From the NCBI RefSeq assembly GCF_029784135.1, contig NC_073746.1:304677665-304741664 (forward strand): 64,000 bases of DNA. The letters are read 5' to 3'. This stretch comes from Toxorhynchites rutilus septentrionalis. Taxonomy: Eukaryota > Arthropoda > Insecta > Diptera > Culicidae. Positions 12,168-23,446 of the stretch are shown here, one piece after another. Each line of letters begins with the position of its first letter. The stretch's first letter is position 1. The notes under the pieces are model-generated. The model worked only from the letters and a program-made list of their open reading frames with translations. It was not told the DNA's origin and ran no database searches. Position numbers and translations under genes: made by a program.

Positions 12168-12210
12168 CTGCCGTTCTACGCATACTTGTCCCATGTTACT
12201 TTTTGACAAT
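12168..12210. repeat. Solo end of the CTGC(C/A)..TTCTACGCATA repeat family
   Basis: The string CTGCCGTTCTACGCATACTT and following GTCCCATGT match the inverted ends found at 30001 and 33555. Only one end is present here. Confidence 0.5.
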
Positions 12211-12302
12211 GAATCATTATTAAAATAACCAATAGTACTAATAGAATTACTTTCATACTTGGCCAGTTCACATTGTCTTTGTTCTTACCCTTTTTCTGTT
12301 TG

Positions 12303-12593
12303 TTAATCAACTCTTGCAACGGAAACCCTCCTCCGTTGAACTATTGAAACTCGAGTTGATTTGGCAATAAATGCTGTTTGTATTTCCCACGATACGTTTT
12401 CGAAAAACTGTTTGAAATTTGTCAGACGTTGCTCAAAAGACATTTTGTTAACACAATTTTTTGGACAACCACAGTCGTAATCGGTAATCGGCTTTTTAGC
12501 CGTAACTACCGCCCCTCGTATGTTGATGTATAATTTTCCTGCATTTCTATTACGCTTACGTGGTTTCTTTCTTCCAAAATTGAGGCTCAGCAT
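12303..12593 (-). CDS. Small unknown protein, probably transposon-associated Cys-rich domain
   Basis: A 96-codon frame from ATG 12593 is basic at its start (KKPRKRNRN). It then carries the pattern GKLYINIRGAVVTAKK followed by CGCPKNCVNKM and FEQRLTNFKQFFENVSWEIQ. This Gly/Tyr then C-x-C-x3-C then Arg-Phe-Phe/Trp pattern is familiar from many uncharacterised insect proteins that accompany transposons. No function can be assigned. The frame ends early compared with those proteins, so it may be a fragment. Confidence 0.4.
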   Translation of the reverse strand: MLSLNFGRKKPRKRNRNAGKLYINIRGAVVTAKKPITDYDCGCPKNCVNKMSFEQRLTNFKQFFENVSWEIQTAFIAKSTRVSIVQRRRVSVARVD

Positions 12594-13799
12594 GCTTACG
12601 TTTTTTGAGATACGACGGCGAATCTACGTTCTCCTGATGAACATGATAATAATATCTTATTAGATAAAAATAAATTAAATTAAAAATGTCCTCTACTTGG
12701 TTCGTTGTGTTTGAACGCAATTTTGATGAATGCAGATTAGCCCTCTTAACACGATTTTACACTTCAGCGCAGCCCTCTGATTATCTCACTTATCAGATCC
12801 CCACGACAACTGTTTCCAAGAGCTGTTTAAAACATAAAAATCTGATAAAGATTCGGATAAATAGGAAAAACTGCCTTTTTGAAGAAAACGATCACTATCG
12901 TCCGATGCCATGTTATTGGTTCATGGCTCGCTCTGGTTGTATGCAACTCCGTCTTTTTTGCAGCCTGCTAGCTGCTACTCAGAATTTTCGTTTTGGAGCC
13001 GTTGTCAACTGTCACGGTTAATTTTCTGTCGATAGATTATCAATTTCTGCCTCCAGTGGTGAAGTAAATCAATTTTGAAAAAAATGGCGCTTGGTTTGTT
13101 CTGGTAGAACCCCGACCATATAAACTTAATCACAATTCAATTTCACTTCTCGCCAAATGTTTATTCAAGTTCTGTTTATTATTCTGAACGATAGAATGAT
13201 ATTTTTTGATTTTTTTTTTCTTTCAGTAAAACAACTGAAAAATACGAATTACACAAATTACAATATTTATTTCAATTCCGGTTCGGTCAAAGAGGTAAAC
13301 AAACAAAGCCCGAGTCACGAAAACATTTGCTGCTTTTATAGGAGCAATGACAGCATGCGGAAAAAAGACAGCATGGGGAAAAAAGGTGCAAAAAATTTAT
13401 ATTTCAAGTAAAATGCACTTGAAAAATAAATTTCATTGACTCCGGATGACCCAGGTATATAGTATGCAAACATGAATTTTCCAGATTATGAACCGACATG
13501 GCAAGGTTACCAATTGTTGACATGTAAATCTGATTGGTTTGAATTTTTTTTATTGATAATACTTATGGATTTTGAAATGGTCTAATAAAAACTGGACAGC
13601 TGAAATTCTCATATTTATACCCAATAAATAAACAAACAACTCTTTTGAACGAAATTGACGTTTAGTACACTTCACTCTAAGCATCTTGTTGATAAACGGA
13701 ATATATTCAGGGTGGCTTTATAGAAGTTGGGCAGAGGGTAGTTATATCCACAGTATCCGTGGGGCTTTTATTTTGCAGTTTATTTTTAGGAATTGGGCA
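12594..13799. other. No supported gene
   Basis: A 111-codon plus-strand frame at 12686-13021 lacks a recognisable domain. The remainder is AT-rich. Nothing else is seen. Confidence 0.35.
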
Positions 13800-14015
13800 T
13801 GGCTCAGGGGAAACTTCCTCATCAATAGCATCGGTGTTTCATGGAGGTATGTCGCTCTTTAGAAATCCGTTGATCAGTATTTGGTCTATATTTTCCATTG
13901 ACTCTAAGGCTTCATTTAGCAGTGGAGCGATATCTCGTTTTGAAATCATTGCACCTCCATTTTTAAAAAACCACCTAACAAGTGTGGTGTCCCAAGCAGC
14001 CTTCATTAGTTTTGA
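13800..14015 (-). pseudogene. pogo/Tigger-like transposase relic (C-terminal part)
   Basis: On the minus strand a frame reads MKAAWDTTLVRWFFKNGG, then ALESMENIDQILINGFL, then KSDIPP, a stop codon and NTDAID. The pattern '(I)xNGFxxxxIxPWNxDAID' is typical of the region after the DDE core in pogo/Tigger (DDE_1) transposases. The Trp position is replaced by TGA here. Only the tail is left. The assignment rests on pattern memory. Confidence 0.45.
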
Positions 14016-15813
14016 CAAATGAAACGTCTAGTGATTGAATAAAATGAATGTCGCGATTTTTACAGAATTAAATCGTGTCGAAAGACGCATGGAAACGATG
14101 CCCATCGACAAAGATAACGATAAGAAGCTGGATAACATCTAGTGTTCAGAATTTGAATCATTCGTCAAAACTTCATTTATATTACGAACACTACTTCAAT
14201 ACTAATTTTAATGAAGATTCCTTAATTAAAGATTAATTGTTCATGCATTTATTGTAGATTCTAACCTCTTCTAGTCTTCTAGTTCTTCTATTCAGCAAGT
14301 CAAATAGAGAAAACAACTACAAAAAACTGAAAAACTAACGATGTTTGGTTTTACGGAATTTGCTAACACAAACATTTTTCTACTGGTTTTGTCAGTGTCA
14401 CTTTTCTTTAGAATATTTATTACTATAAATTATAGGCTGTATCGATACTCGTAAAAAATGTTATATAAAAGTGTACATACCGAAGAATGGCGGGGTTTTC
14501 AGTATTAAATTATTTAAAACATTAAAGTTCAGTAAATTTACATTTAAAAATGAAGTGTTCGGAATTTGAGTCTGTACGAAATATGAGTCAAAACGGTATA
14601 TTTTATTTTCCTTCTTCTGAAACGTTCGCTTCAAGAACAACTGGCCAACTATTCTCTCATACCAAGAGTACACTATTGTCCACCAATTATTCACGGCTAT
14701 GATTGCTCATGCATTGCACTTGCATTACGTTGAGTTTAAGTAAACAAACAGCTTTGCTTTGTTAGCAATTACCTTCTGCGGATGCACGAGATTACCGCTG
14801 AACACCAAACCGCCCCCAGTCAACGCTGCGTCAAGACTAACGATAGTGTCGGTGCTGCTGAGTATTCAGGTCAGCTCAAATTTTACACACAAAATAATCG
14901 TCTGTTTCTTGGCGAGTGAGAAGGGACAAGAAAAAAATCCAGGAAAGTCTCTGGCCCCTGAAGAACATTCTATTGTGTTTCTACTTCATGCGCGGTTCAC
15001 AAACCTTTTTAGTGGTTCAGAATAAGAGACATTCCAATGAACAAAAAATTGGGTTTATATCCACAAATAACAGATCTTAGAAACAAATAATGGACATTTT
15101 TGTGAAACATTTATTCAAAAGGTTCGTTGTAGATCAAAAATAGAGCACTGGTAACGAATTTATTAAATTGCAATATTTTAATATTTACTCACATCATGTG
15201 CTTTTTGGTTTAAAATTATTCTTTATTTTGAACAATTTTTCCGCAAGGACTTTCCGCTATCGCACAATATAAGCCAAGAGCTCATCATTTTAACTGGTTT
15301 AATGTAGAAATACTCAATAACACTCCCAACAAATGTTATAAACATCGGATCGTTTCGGTCGCTTTGATTTAGGATGCGTGTCCGGAGAGATTGCCAAAAC
15401 GAAACAGTTACTGATAAGCAATTAGGTCCTTGAACCGTAATAAACATTCCAGTCAAATTCAATTGGAACATGCACGTGTTATTTTATTATGAGCACACAG
15501 TCGTGTAAGAGCATAAATTACCTACAGATGAACAAATCTAGGTGTCCCAATACCGCATTATTTGCGCCGAATTACTCCAGGCCAAACAGGTAAATCACGC
15601 CTTACCAATTCTACAACTCGTTTCCGATCAACTCATGCACACTTTCACCGACTGATTAGTGATAAAAGCCGTAAAAACGGTAAAAACAATGCGAAGTTTT
15701 TTGGTCTCCCGAAATTCCACGAACATTATGGTTTGTAAACAGAAGCCCCGGTGGCGGATCACAAAAGTAGTAGAGCATTCGCGTTGACGGCGGAATGGTA
15801 TCGACATCTGGAT
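14016..15813. other. No supported gene
   Basis: Mostly AT-rich. A short G+C-richer block at 14773-14857 (minus strand) resembles an isolated exon and is treated as a finding. An 82-codon minus-strand frame at 15223-15471 shows no known domain. Confidence 0.35.
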
Positions 15814-16069
15814 CAAGGCGCGTAGAAGTATATCCTAAGGTGGGCCAACTTGCTAAAACCACTCTTCAGCCATCTTGGAAATCTACTGTGTTTTGTTTGT
15901 AAACAAAACACAATACGCTAGTGCCGAAGCTCGCTCCTGATCAGTCTGTCTCTTTCACGCTTCAAGGAAATAATTCCCCTTCTGCTTTCTTCCGTACTGT
16001 TTTCATATACCGCTCCCCTAACCAACTTAGTGACGAAACGGCCTCACCTAGTACCATAGACCCGTCTTG
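15814..16069 (+). repeat. 0.25 kb interspersed repeat, copy A
   Basis: Starts CAAGGCGCGTAGAAGTATAT and ends near CATAGACCCGTCTTG. Copies B (16083-16338, direct) and C (16793-17039, inverted) are highly similar. Contains the palindromic core GTTTTGTTTGTAAACAAAAC. No coding sequence. Confidence 0.85.
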
Positions 16070-16082
16070 ATCTGGATACGAC

Positions 16083-16338
16083 CAAGGCGCCTAGAAGTAT
16101 ATACTAAGGTGGGCCAACTTGCTAAAACCATTCTTCAGCCATCTTGGAAGTCTACTGTGTTTTGTTTGTAAACAAAACACAATACGCTATTGCCGAAGCT
16201 CGCTCGTGATCAGTCTGTCTCTTTCACGCTACAAGCAAATAATTCCCCTTCTACTTTCTTCCGTGCTGTTTTCATATACCGCTCCCCTAACCAACTTAGT
16301 GACGAAACGGCCTCACCTAGTACCATAGACCCGTCTTG
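16083..16338 (+). repeat. 0.25 kb interspersed repeat, copy B
   Basis: Direct repeat of copy A, separated by only 13 bp. Together with copy C it forms a long inverted pair, B and C being arms around a 454-bp loop (16339-16792). Confidence 0.85.
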
Positions 16339-16792
16339 GATACGACATTAGTTTGTATGACGCCAACCATTCAATATCAGATTAGTCGGCCCTAAGGTAT
16401 TTTTAAATTGCTAAAATTTGTATGAACATTTTTTCTTGGCGTTATTTATCTGCTGGAAGTACGTTGTTCTTACCCTAATTTGAACTATTTTCTATGAACT
16501 TTTAGATATTCTTACCAAAATTTTCCATTATAATATAAAATTACCGTTAGACACAATTTTTGTATGATATTTTTCACTAATTACAAGCAAAAGTAATTTT
16601 CATTTACATAGAGTACTAATTTGATTTGGGAAAAATAATTTCCATTCATAATTTTAATTTTAAAGTGTGTTAATTTTTTCTGGAAACCCATATTGTCATG
16701 CCTACTCCCCCATTTCGTAATACGAAGCTCATTGCCGTCAACGCGGATTGCCAACATAAAATATCAACTTCCAAAACGTCCAAAACATCAGG

Positions 16793-17039
16793 ACGGGTCT
16801 ATGGTACTAGGTGAGGCCGTTTCGTCATTAAGTTGGTTAGGGGAGTGGTATATGAAAACAGCACGGAAGAAAGTAGAAGGGGAATTATTTGCTTGTAGCG
16901 TGAAAGAGACAGACTGATCACGAGCGAGCTTCGGCAATAGCGTATTTTGTTTACAAACAAATCACAGTAGACTTCCAAGATGGCTGAAGAGTGGTTTTAG
17001 CAAGTTGGCCCACCTTAGTATATACTTCTAGGCGCCTTG
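16793..17039 (-). repeat. 0.25 kb interspersed repeat, copy C (inverted)
   Basis: Reverse complement of copies A and B, ending ...TTCTAGGCGCCTTG. It lies about 200 bp upstream of the V-ATPase subunit e start codon, so the B/C pair could behave as a foldback element next to that gene's promoter. Confidence 0.85.
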
Positions 17040-17243
17040 CAAAACATATGACACTCGCGAGTGGCCCACCGAAGTGAGTTCTCTAACTCACGGCGCTGCA
17101 CTCAACATCTGTCATGTGATATTTTCTCACTTCGGGCTAATCGATTTTAGAAGTCACCAGGTACGTTCGCAAGTGGTGTAATTTTCCAGTGTTTTTCGTT
17201 GTTCGCCAATTTCCTACTAATTTTTCCGCTTCTAGCAGCAATC

Positions 17244-17680
17244 ATGGGGGCCTCTGTTCTACCGATCATCATTTTCTCGGCTATTTTTGGCGTGATTGGC
17301 ATCGCTTTGCCAATCATTGCCCCAAAGGGACCGAATCGAGGGTGAGTTCATATATTTCCCTGTTGCCTTGATAACTGGCCTTCATTTTTTTGGACCTAAA
17401 TTGAGCGTTTCTCTTCGCAGAATTGTCCAATGCGTATTGATACTGACCGCGGCAACCTGTTGGTTATTGTAAGTTGTTCTAATCGCTGTGCTGAACTTAA
17501 TTCGATTGCTGATGTCATTCTCATCTCGATTCCCTTTTCAGCTGGCTCTGCTGCTATATGGCTCAGATGAATCCGCTGATCGGTCCTAAGCTACACCAGA
17601 ATACGATCCTGATAATGGCACGCGAATGGGGCAATCCACTGCCGGACATGGAAGGTTACACCCCCGAACATCACGCATAA
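17244..17680 (+). CDS. VhaM9.7: V-type proton ATPase subunit e (V0 sector)
   Basis: Three exons, 17244-17341, 17421-17468 and 17542-17680, with GT-AG introns of 79 and 73 bp, encode 94 aa. The protein starts MGASVLPIIIFSAIFGVIGI and has two membrane segments (about residues 5-27 and 34-57). It carries the conserved WLCCYMAQMNPLIGPKL block and ends in a short soluble tail after REWGNPLP. Size, two-span layout and this block identify the small V0 subunit e (9.7 kDa class), which acts in the membrane sector of the proton pump that acidifies endomembranes and epithelial apical surfaces. Insects often have more than one paralogue; which one this is cannot be decided here. The start is supported by a leader ending CAATCATG and by the full-length match. 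Confidence 0.93.
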
Positions 17681-18451
17681 GATGGAAGGCAACTTACGGG
17701 AGCCTCAGGCTCCCCTAGTTTTATCATTGCATCGCATGAAAATCAGAATGAAAAAAATGCATCAAAATAGCCACCACAAATTTTGATAACAAGTAAGCAT
17801 CCACATTGAAAGAAGAACGAAAACCTCTTATATTCCTGGTGACTCATAAGCATAACGCAAGATAAAGAGAGATCTTGTGCCGTTCGATGAATTGTTCTCA
17901 TTGGGCCTACAGATATGCTTGTGAAATTTTAATGTTAAGAATTCCTGTCGCGATATTGAAAATATTGTATCTCCGATAATCGAAGAAGAACATATTTTTT
18001 ACCGCAATGCATATGCAGTATTTGGGTGGATAAATTCACTCAGTAAATATATGCAGTAAAAAAAGGCAAGACATACACGAAGAATATATGAAACTAAACG
18101 TTATAATACAGTCACAAAATTTAATGGAATTTTCACATTACACCGTTATTAAAGGAAGTAATACAATCGACATAAGAAAATGATAGCGATTGAATAAGAT
18201 GTACTATTTTCCAGCCAAACATTCATTAGATATATTGGAGCCAACACAACAAAAAATGGTAAAATTATATTAATCACGAGTACATGTATGTTGCATACCA
18301 AGCAGTAGAGTCAATACAATATATGCGGTAGATGAAATCATATTTTAAGAGCTTGTTTGTACTTGTTTGTTCCGGGACGAAAAAAGAAATTCCACAAGTC
18401 TTCTTCCCTTGTTTATCTAAATCCAATATTGATCGAACATTGTATTATCGC
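17681..18451. other. 3' flank of the V-ATPase subunit e gene
   Basis: Eighteen bases after the stop is a perfect hairpin, GGGAGCC-TCA-GGCTCCC (17698-17714), in the presumed 3' UTR. The remainder is AT-rich with no gene. Confidence 0.45.
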
Positions 18452-21122
18452 ATTGGACGAATTTCATGCCAACTCGACTGGTCGTTTGTAGCACCATTTC
18501 AGATAGCAGTGAAACGTTGTGGGTGTAAAGACATGGGTCATTTAAGCAACTTTGCATACTTGAAATATTTGAAAAATAATTAGATTACTTTTTGGAAAAA
18601 GCCAAATTTTTTTCTTAATTTTTTACAGACATTTATAACTTTTTTAACTTATAAAATTATGATACCTACAAAATTCATGTCAAAGAATGAAATGTAGGAA
18701 ATTGTTTAAATTTTAACACAAAAATACCAAAATTTTTTTGGAAAAAATTTCACTTAAGAAAAAGTTATTTTAAAAATTAATACTCCTTTTTCTCAAAAAC
18801 GTATTTTTTTAAAATTGCCAAAAATATTTATATGAATAGCCCTTACAATTTCCAATAAGTCGTTCATACATCGGAAGATGGGCACTTTTACAGGGAAAAA
18901 GTTCTTCTAACAACAATTTTTTTATATTTTCTTTGAAAAAAAATACAACTTATCCTAATTTTGTTTAAAGTCAAGATAGCGGTATAGTGTACTCGGCAAA
19001 GTTTTAGATCTTATTAAAATATGAAGTTTTGTCGAAGACGTCAACTTTCTATATTTTATAGTTTTTAGAATATAAGTTATTTTTGTATGAAGACTCCTGA
19101 AAAAAAATAATGTTTCGCTTCTAACATTTTTGTGTTAATTCTCACGTTTGACATGTTCTTGATATGTTTCTAAATAGAGAAAAGTTTGCAGAGCATGTAA
19201 ATTGCGATAATTTATACATAAAAATGTAACGAATTAAACATTAATAGTATTTTTTCAAAGAAAAAAAAAGTTGCTCGGAAATCTTTTTCCATGTAAGTGT
19301 GCCCATCGTCCGATGTATGGAAAACTTGTTGGAAATTTTAAAGGCTATTTAAATTTATTTTTTCAGATTTTTAAAGCATATGTTTTCGAGAAAAATGGAT
19401 TTTCAAATTTTTTTTTAAATGAAATTTTTTTCCAAAAAATTCTTTGATAATTTTTAAAGAAAACCTAAGTAATTTCCTACATTTCATTCTCTGACCAACT
19501 TTTTATAGATCTTATAGTTTTTAAATTAATATTTTTCGAAAAAAGTTGAAAAAACTCAAAATTTAAAAAATAAAACTACCAAAAAATTTATCAGACCTAC
19601 AACATTTTAGTCAAAGAATGGAATGCAGGAAGTTATTTTGGGTTTCATTAAAAATTATCAAAGAATTTTTTGGAAAAAATTTCATTGAAAATAAAAATAT
19701 TTTGAAAACTAAAAATATTTTTTCTCGAAAACATATACTTTTAAAATTCTGAAAAAAATAAATATAAATAGCCCTTAAAATTATTAACAAGTTTTCCATA
19801 AATCGAATGATGGGCACATTTACATAGAAAAAGTTTTTCGAACAAAAAATTGTCAAAATATTGGACTCCCGGCCCCGTCAGGCTAACGCCACATGTGCCT
19901 TAATAAAAAATATATTTTGGGAAAAAAAAACTTTTTCACTTTTTTTTTAGAAAATGCTATTGATGTTCAATTTGTTACATTTTTATATATAAATTATCGC
20001 ATTTTAAATGATCTGCTAATTTTTCTCTATTTAGAAACATGTCAAGAACATGTCAAACGTGAGAATTAACACACAAAAATGTATCGAGCAAAACATCACT
20101 TTTTTTAGGAGCCTTCATACAAAATGACTTATATTCTAAAAACTATAAAAGATAGAAAGTTGACGTCTTCGACAAAAGTTTATATTTTAACACGATTTAA
20201 AACTTTGTCGATGAAACTATATCGCTATCAAGACTTTAAACAAAATTAGGATAAGTTGTTGTTCGAAAAACTTTTTCCCTGTAAAAGTGCCCATCTTCCG
20301 ATGTATGGACGACTTATTGGAAATTGTAAGGGCTATTCATATACAGGGAAACTTCGTTATAACGTACTCTCGATATAACGTAAACATTTCCAAAGTGTAA
20401 GGAAAATTCCTGATAGAACAATGAATTATCTGTATTGTGATGCTAAAACAAGTTCTGTACCTTCAATCAATCCCGAAATACAGCTGGTTTTGTGATTTCG
20501 GATTCTAAATGAACTAAGCTTTAATCAACAGTACGAAGGGAAACATCATGAGAAAGGCTGGCTTCGTCTTCTGGTTGAAGTTATTCATAAACTTTACTAA
20601 AACAGCAACACAATAATGTATTATAGACTACGTTTGTGAGTACTTTATTATGCTTCGATATAACGTACAATTCGATACAACGTACAATTTTGAAAGTGAA
20701 ATGTACGTTATATCGAAGTTTACCTGTATATATATTTTTTGGGAATTTTAAAAAAATACGTTTTTGAGAAAAATGAATTTTAATTTTTAAAATAACTTTT
20801 TTTTCACCGAATATTTTTCTCAAAAAATTTTTGGTATTTTTTTTTGTAAAATTCCAAAATATAAATTTTTTTGTAACAATTCTCTACAATTCATTCTTTG
20901 GCATAAATTTTGTAGGTATCATAGTTTTTTTAAGTTATAAATTTTTGTAAAAAATTAAGAAAAAAAATTGGCTTTTTCCAAAAACTAGTCTAATTCTTTT
21001 TCGATTATTGCAAGTATGCAAAGTTGCTTAAATGACCCATGTCTTTACACCCACAACGTTTCGCTATTATCTGAGATGGTGCTGCCAACTCCTAAGACGA
21101 GTTGGAATGAAGTTCGTCATTG
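18452..21122. repeat. Large nested foldback (about 2.7 kb)
   Basis: The outer arms (about 18452-18650 and 20930-21122) are inverted copies, for example GGGTGTAAAGACATGGGTCA on the left and its complement on the right. A second motif, 'gcccttacaatttccaataagt ... atcgg(a)agatgggcacttttacagg', occurs four times in alternating orientation (near 18840, 19300, 19770 and 20270). This shows nested palindromes rather than a single hairpin. Extremely AT-rich with homopolymers; no protein. A pogo-type MITE (20344-20726) sits inside the right half. Confidence 0.75.
20344..20726. mobile_element. pogo-type MITE (383 bp, TA-flanked)
   Basis: Left end CAGGGAAACTTCGTTATAAC, right end on the minus strand CAGGTAAACTTCGATATAAC, both flanked by TA (20342-20343 and 20727-20728). 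CAG ends with a TA target are typical of pogo/Tigger-type elements. Further 'cgatataacgtac' motifs lie inside. No transposase. It is inserted in the larger foldback. Confidence 0.75.
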
Positions 21123-22192
21123 TCGATTTTTGTTCGTTGGAAAGATGACTTAGCTTTAACCCTTTATAAGGGTCTGGAAACTAGGCAACGAATCGATTCC
21201 AACTTCAAAGAACATAACCCTTACATACTCAAATCCGTAATCGTACTCCACCATATAGATCTCTTTTCCCTTCTTTCGAAAGTCGAAAACAAGCTTTCGG
21301 AACATTCTATTCAGATAAAATTATAGTGTCATATGAGAGTTAAAAAGTTTGCTATCTGTTTTCAGAATAATGATTTTCATTTCTCTAATTAGAGGCTGCA
21401 AAGTTTAAAGCCTCTTAAAAACAAAGAAGATGAGATAAGATTTCTCTAAAAATGGCGAATGCATGTGCTAATATATGAAAATTGACTCAAACTCATAATC
21501 GTACGCTGGTTAAAAACAATACTCGATTTCGATGTCGTTAGTCAATATTCAAATTCCATACAACTATCTTTAGCTGTCTTTGGCCTTCTCTACGAGTTTT
21601 TTGTGTATTCGGAAGGTATATTAATCAATTTATTCATAAGCTGGTTTTTAAAATCGTTATTTTTAGAAATTTAAGGGTTTGCAAATTTCCTACACAGATA
21701 ACCTCCTTAGTTTTTTACTGGGATTGATGTCGGAAGATTGTGGAGGCATATCAATAACTTTTGAGTAATTGTAATGTAACCATGTGCGAATGTAATGTAA
21801 TGTATCATACTAATATCTATTTCTTCTGAAAGGTAGTCATGTTCGTTGATAACTACAGCGCACCCAAAATCTCTCCAATCAAAGCTCAAATCGATAAGTT
21901 TACAATTTTTCCACAAATCTTTACTTCCGTAGGTCAGCAGCTGAACTTCGACATAATCAAGAACCTGAATCAGTATTATCGCCATTTTCGATTGATTAGT
22001 TCGACTAGTTAAACGAAGACTGCAAGAAATGGAGGATATTTGTCCTTTTTAACATTCATGTTATTCAGCATTCTTACTGTATTTGAATGCACTCTAGGAC
22101 CCTTCAGTTATACCGGTATTGAATGCAATTGAAATACTTTCACCCTCTAAAATCAATAAGGTTAAATCTAAAACTATTTAAAATTGCTTCAG
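21123..22192. other. No supported gene
   Basis: A 92-codon minus-strand frame (21707-21985) and a 68-codon plus-strand frame (21120-21326) show no recognisable domain. Nothing else is seen. Confidence 0.35.
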
Positions 22193-22579
22193 GAAGCCCT
22201 ATTTTCCCTCAGTGATGATGGTGATATTTCGCTGGCATAATTAATGCATCGTGAGCTCGTTGATGTCGACAGTACAATAGCGTTCGATTGCTCAACGTCT
22301 TTCAATGATTAGTGCGAAAAAGACCAAAATGTGATTTGCTGTGATCTGATGTCAGATAGCAATATATTGGAAAGTGTTGAAAAAACTGAGAAAAACGCTG
22401 AAGATAGTAGTTCTATCGAGTTGGATAATTTTCAGGAAGGTTTTACTCCTTCGAACGTTAAATCAAACCTGAAGAATATATCCAGAATATTGAAATCAAC
22501 TGAAAATGTTCCTGTGAATCTAATTGAACATTTTTTTGTGATTGAACAGTTCCTGCGTGATCGTTACAATTTAGTTTGA
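22193..22579 (+). pseudogene. Tigger-like transposase relic (C-terminal domain)
   Basis: A single frame of 129 codons with two internal stops reads EALFSLSDDGDISLA, stop, LMHRELVDVDSTIAFDC and so on, then ICCDLMSDSNILESVEKTE, and ends PSNVKSNLKNISRILKSTEN...HFFVIEQFLRDRYNLV. The layout is that of the C-terminal tail of Tigger/pogo-type (DDE_1) transposases: a 'FVDVDxxxxxxxxLTDxDI' segment, an acidic linker, then a helical tail. The catalytic core is missing upstream. A Tigger-type terminal repeat at about 23400-23444 may be its right end. Confidence 0.55.
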
Positions 22580-23374
22580 ATAATATACTTATTCAATATT
22601 TTCTTTGTTAACCTAGTTCCTTATGCAGGTCGGACTCGATTATACAGACTCGATTATATATGATTCGAATATAGAATTTAGGACTCGATTCTATACCGTT
22701 TGAAAAAAAAAAGTTTTTTTTATAATTCAAATATGAATAATTTCAAGAAAAAAATTAACCTTTCAACATTATTGTTAAATTTACGTGGCTTTTATAAGTA
22801 CAGTGGGTTAAAAATCGCGATTTTTGAATATTTTTATTGAATTTGCATCAGGAATTGTTTTTATCGAAATTGCATGAACAAATTGTAGAGTGGTTATAGA
22901 GCTTCAATTTGATTCATAGAAACAATCAAGTTTATAATTATTTTTTGGGATAAAATTAATAATTACAAATTTTAAAAAAATACTAACATTTTCCATTTCC
23001 AAAATGTTGTTTGAATCCACTGATTTAGATGTTCCACTACTATATCCTGTACTAAATTTTCTCATATTTCAAATGAAAGCAACAGAATCGGCTTACGTAG
23101 CGTGCCTCTCAATGTAGAGTTAGTTTGAGTTAACAGAGTCTGAAACAAAAAAAAGTTCTATAACTCTGTCATCGTTGAAATTGGAACGTATGCGTAGAAG
23201 GATTTTTTTCGTGAAATATAACCGTCGGTCACCTCCTGAGCGATTCTGGAAAAAATATTTTTTTATGTGTTTTTTTTTGTTTTTTCTCACTGATTAATCA
23301 AAAATTCAAATTCATACCATAGTTGGGACACTTACCCTAATGTATGACAATTTGACATAAAAATAATATGAAAA
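22580..23374. other. Probable 3' noncoding part of the Tigger-like relic
   Basis: Contains 'actcgattatac/actcgattctatac' repeats near 22630-22700. It also contains a block near 22850-22960 that is similar, in inverted orientation, to parts of the repeats near 60480 and 62750. No gene. Confidence 0.35.
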
Positions 23375-23444
23375 AATGTTCTGTATCTCGATACCTCCCT
23401 AACTCGATGGTTCCCTTGGATATCGAGTTAGGGAGAGTTGACTG
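23375..23444. repeat. Tigger-type terminal repeat
   Basis: On the minus strand the end reads CAGTCAACTCTCCCTAACTC, flanked by TA (23445-23446). It is followed inside by a partially palindromic copy of CCCTAACTCGAT. The CAG start and TA flank match pogo/Tigger ends. The corresponding left end is not seen. Confidence 0.55.
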
Positions 23445-23446
23445 TA

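Noticed and set aside
16119..16328. 69-codon frame in repeat copy B
   Set aside because: Lies wholly within a noncoding interspersed repeat found in three copies.
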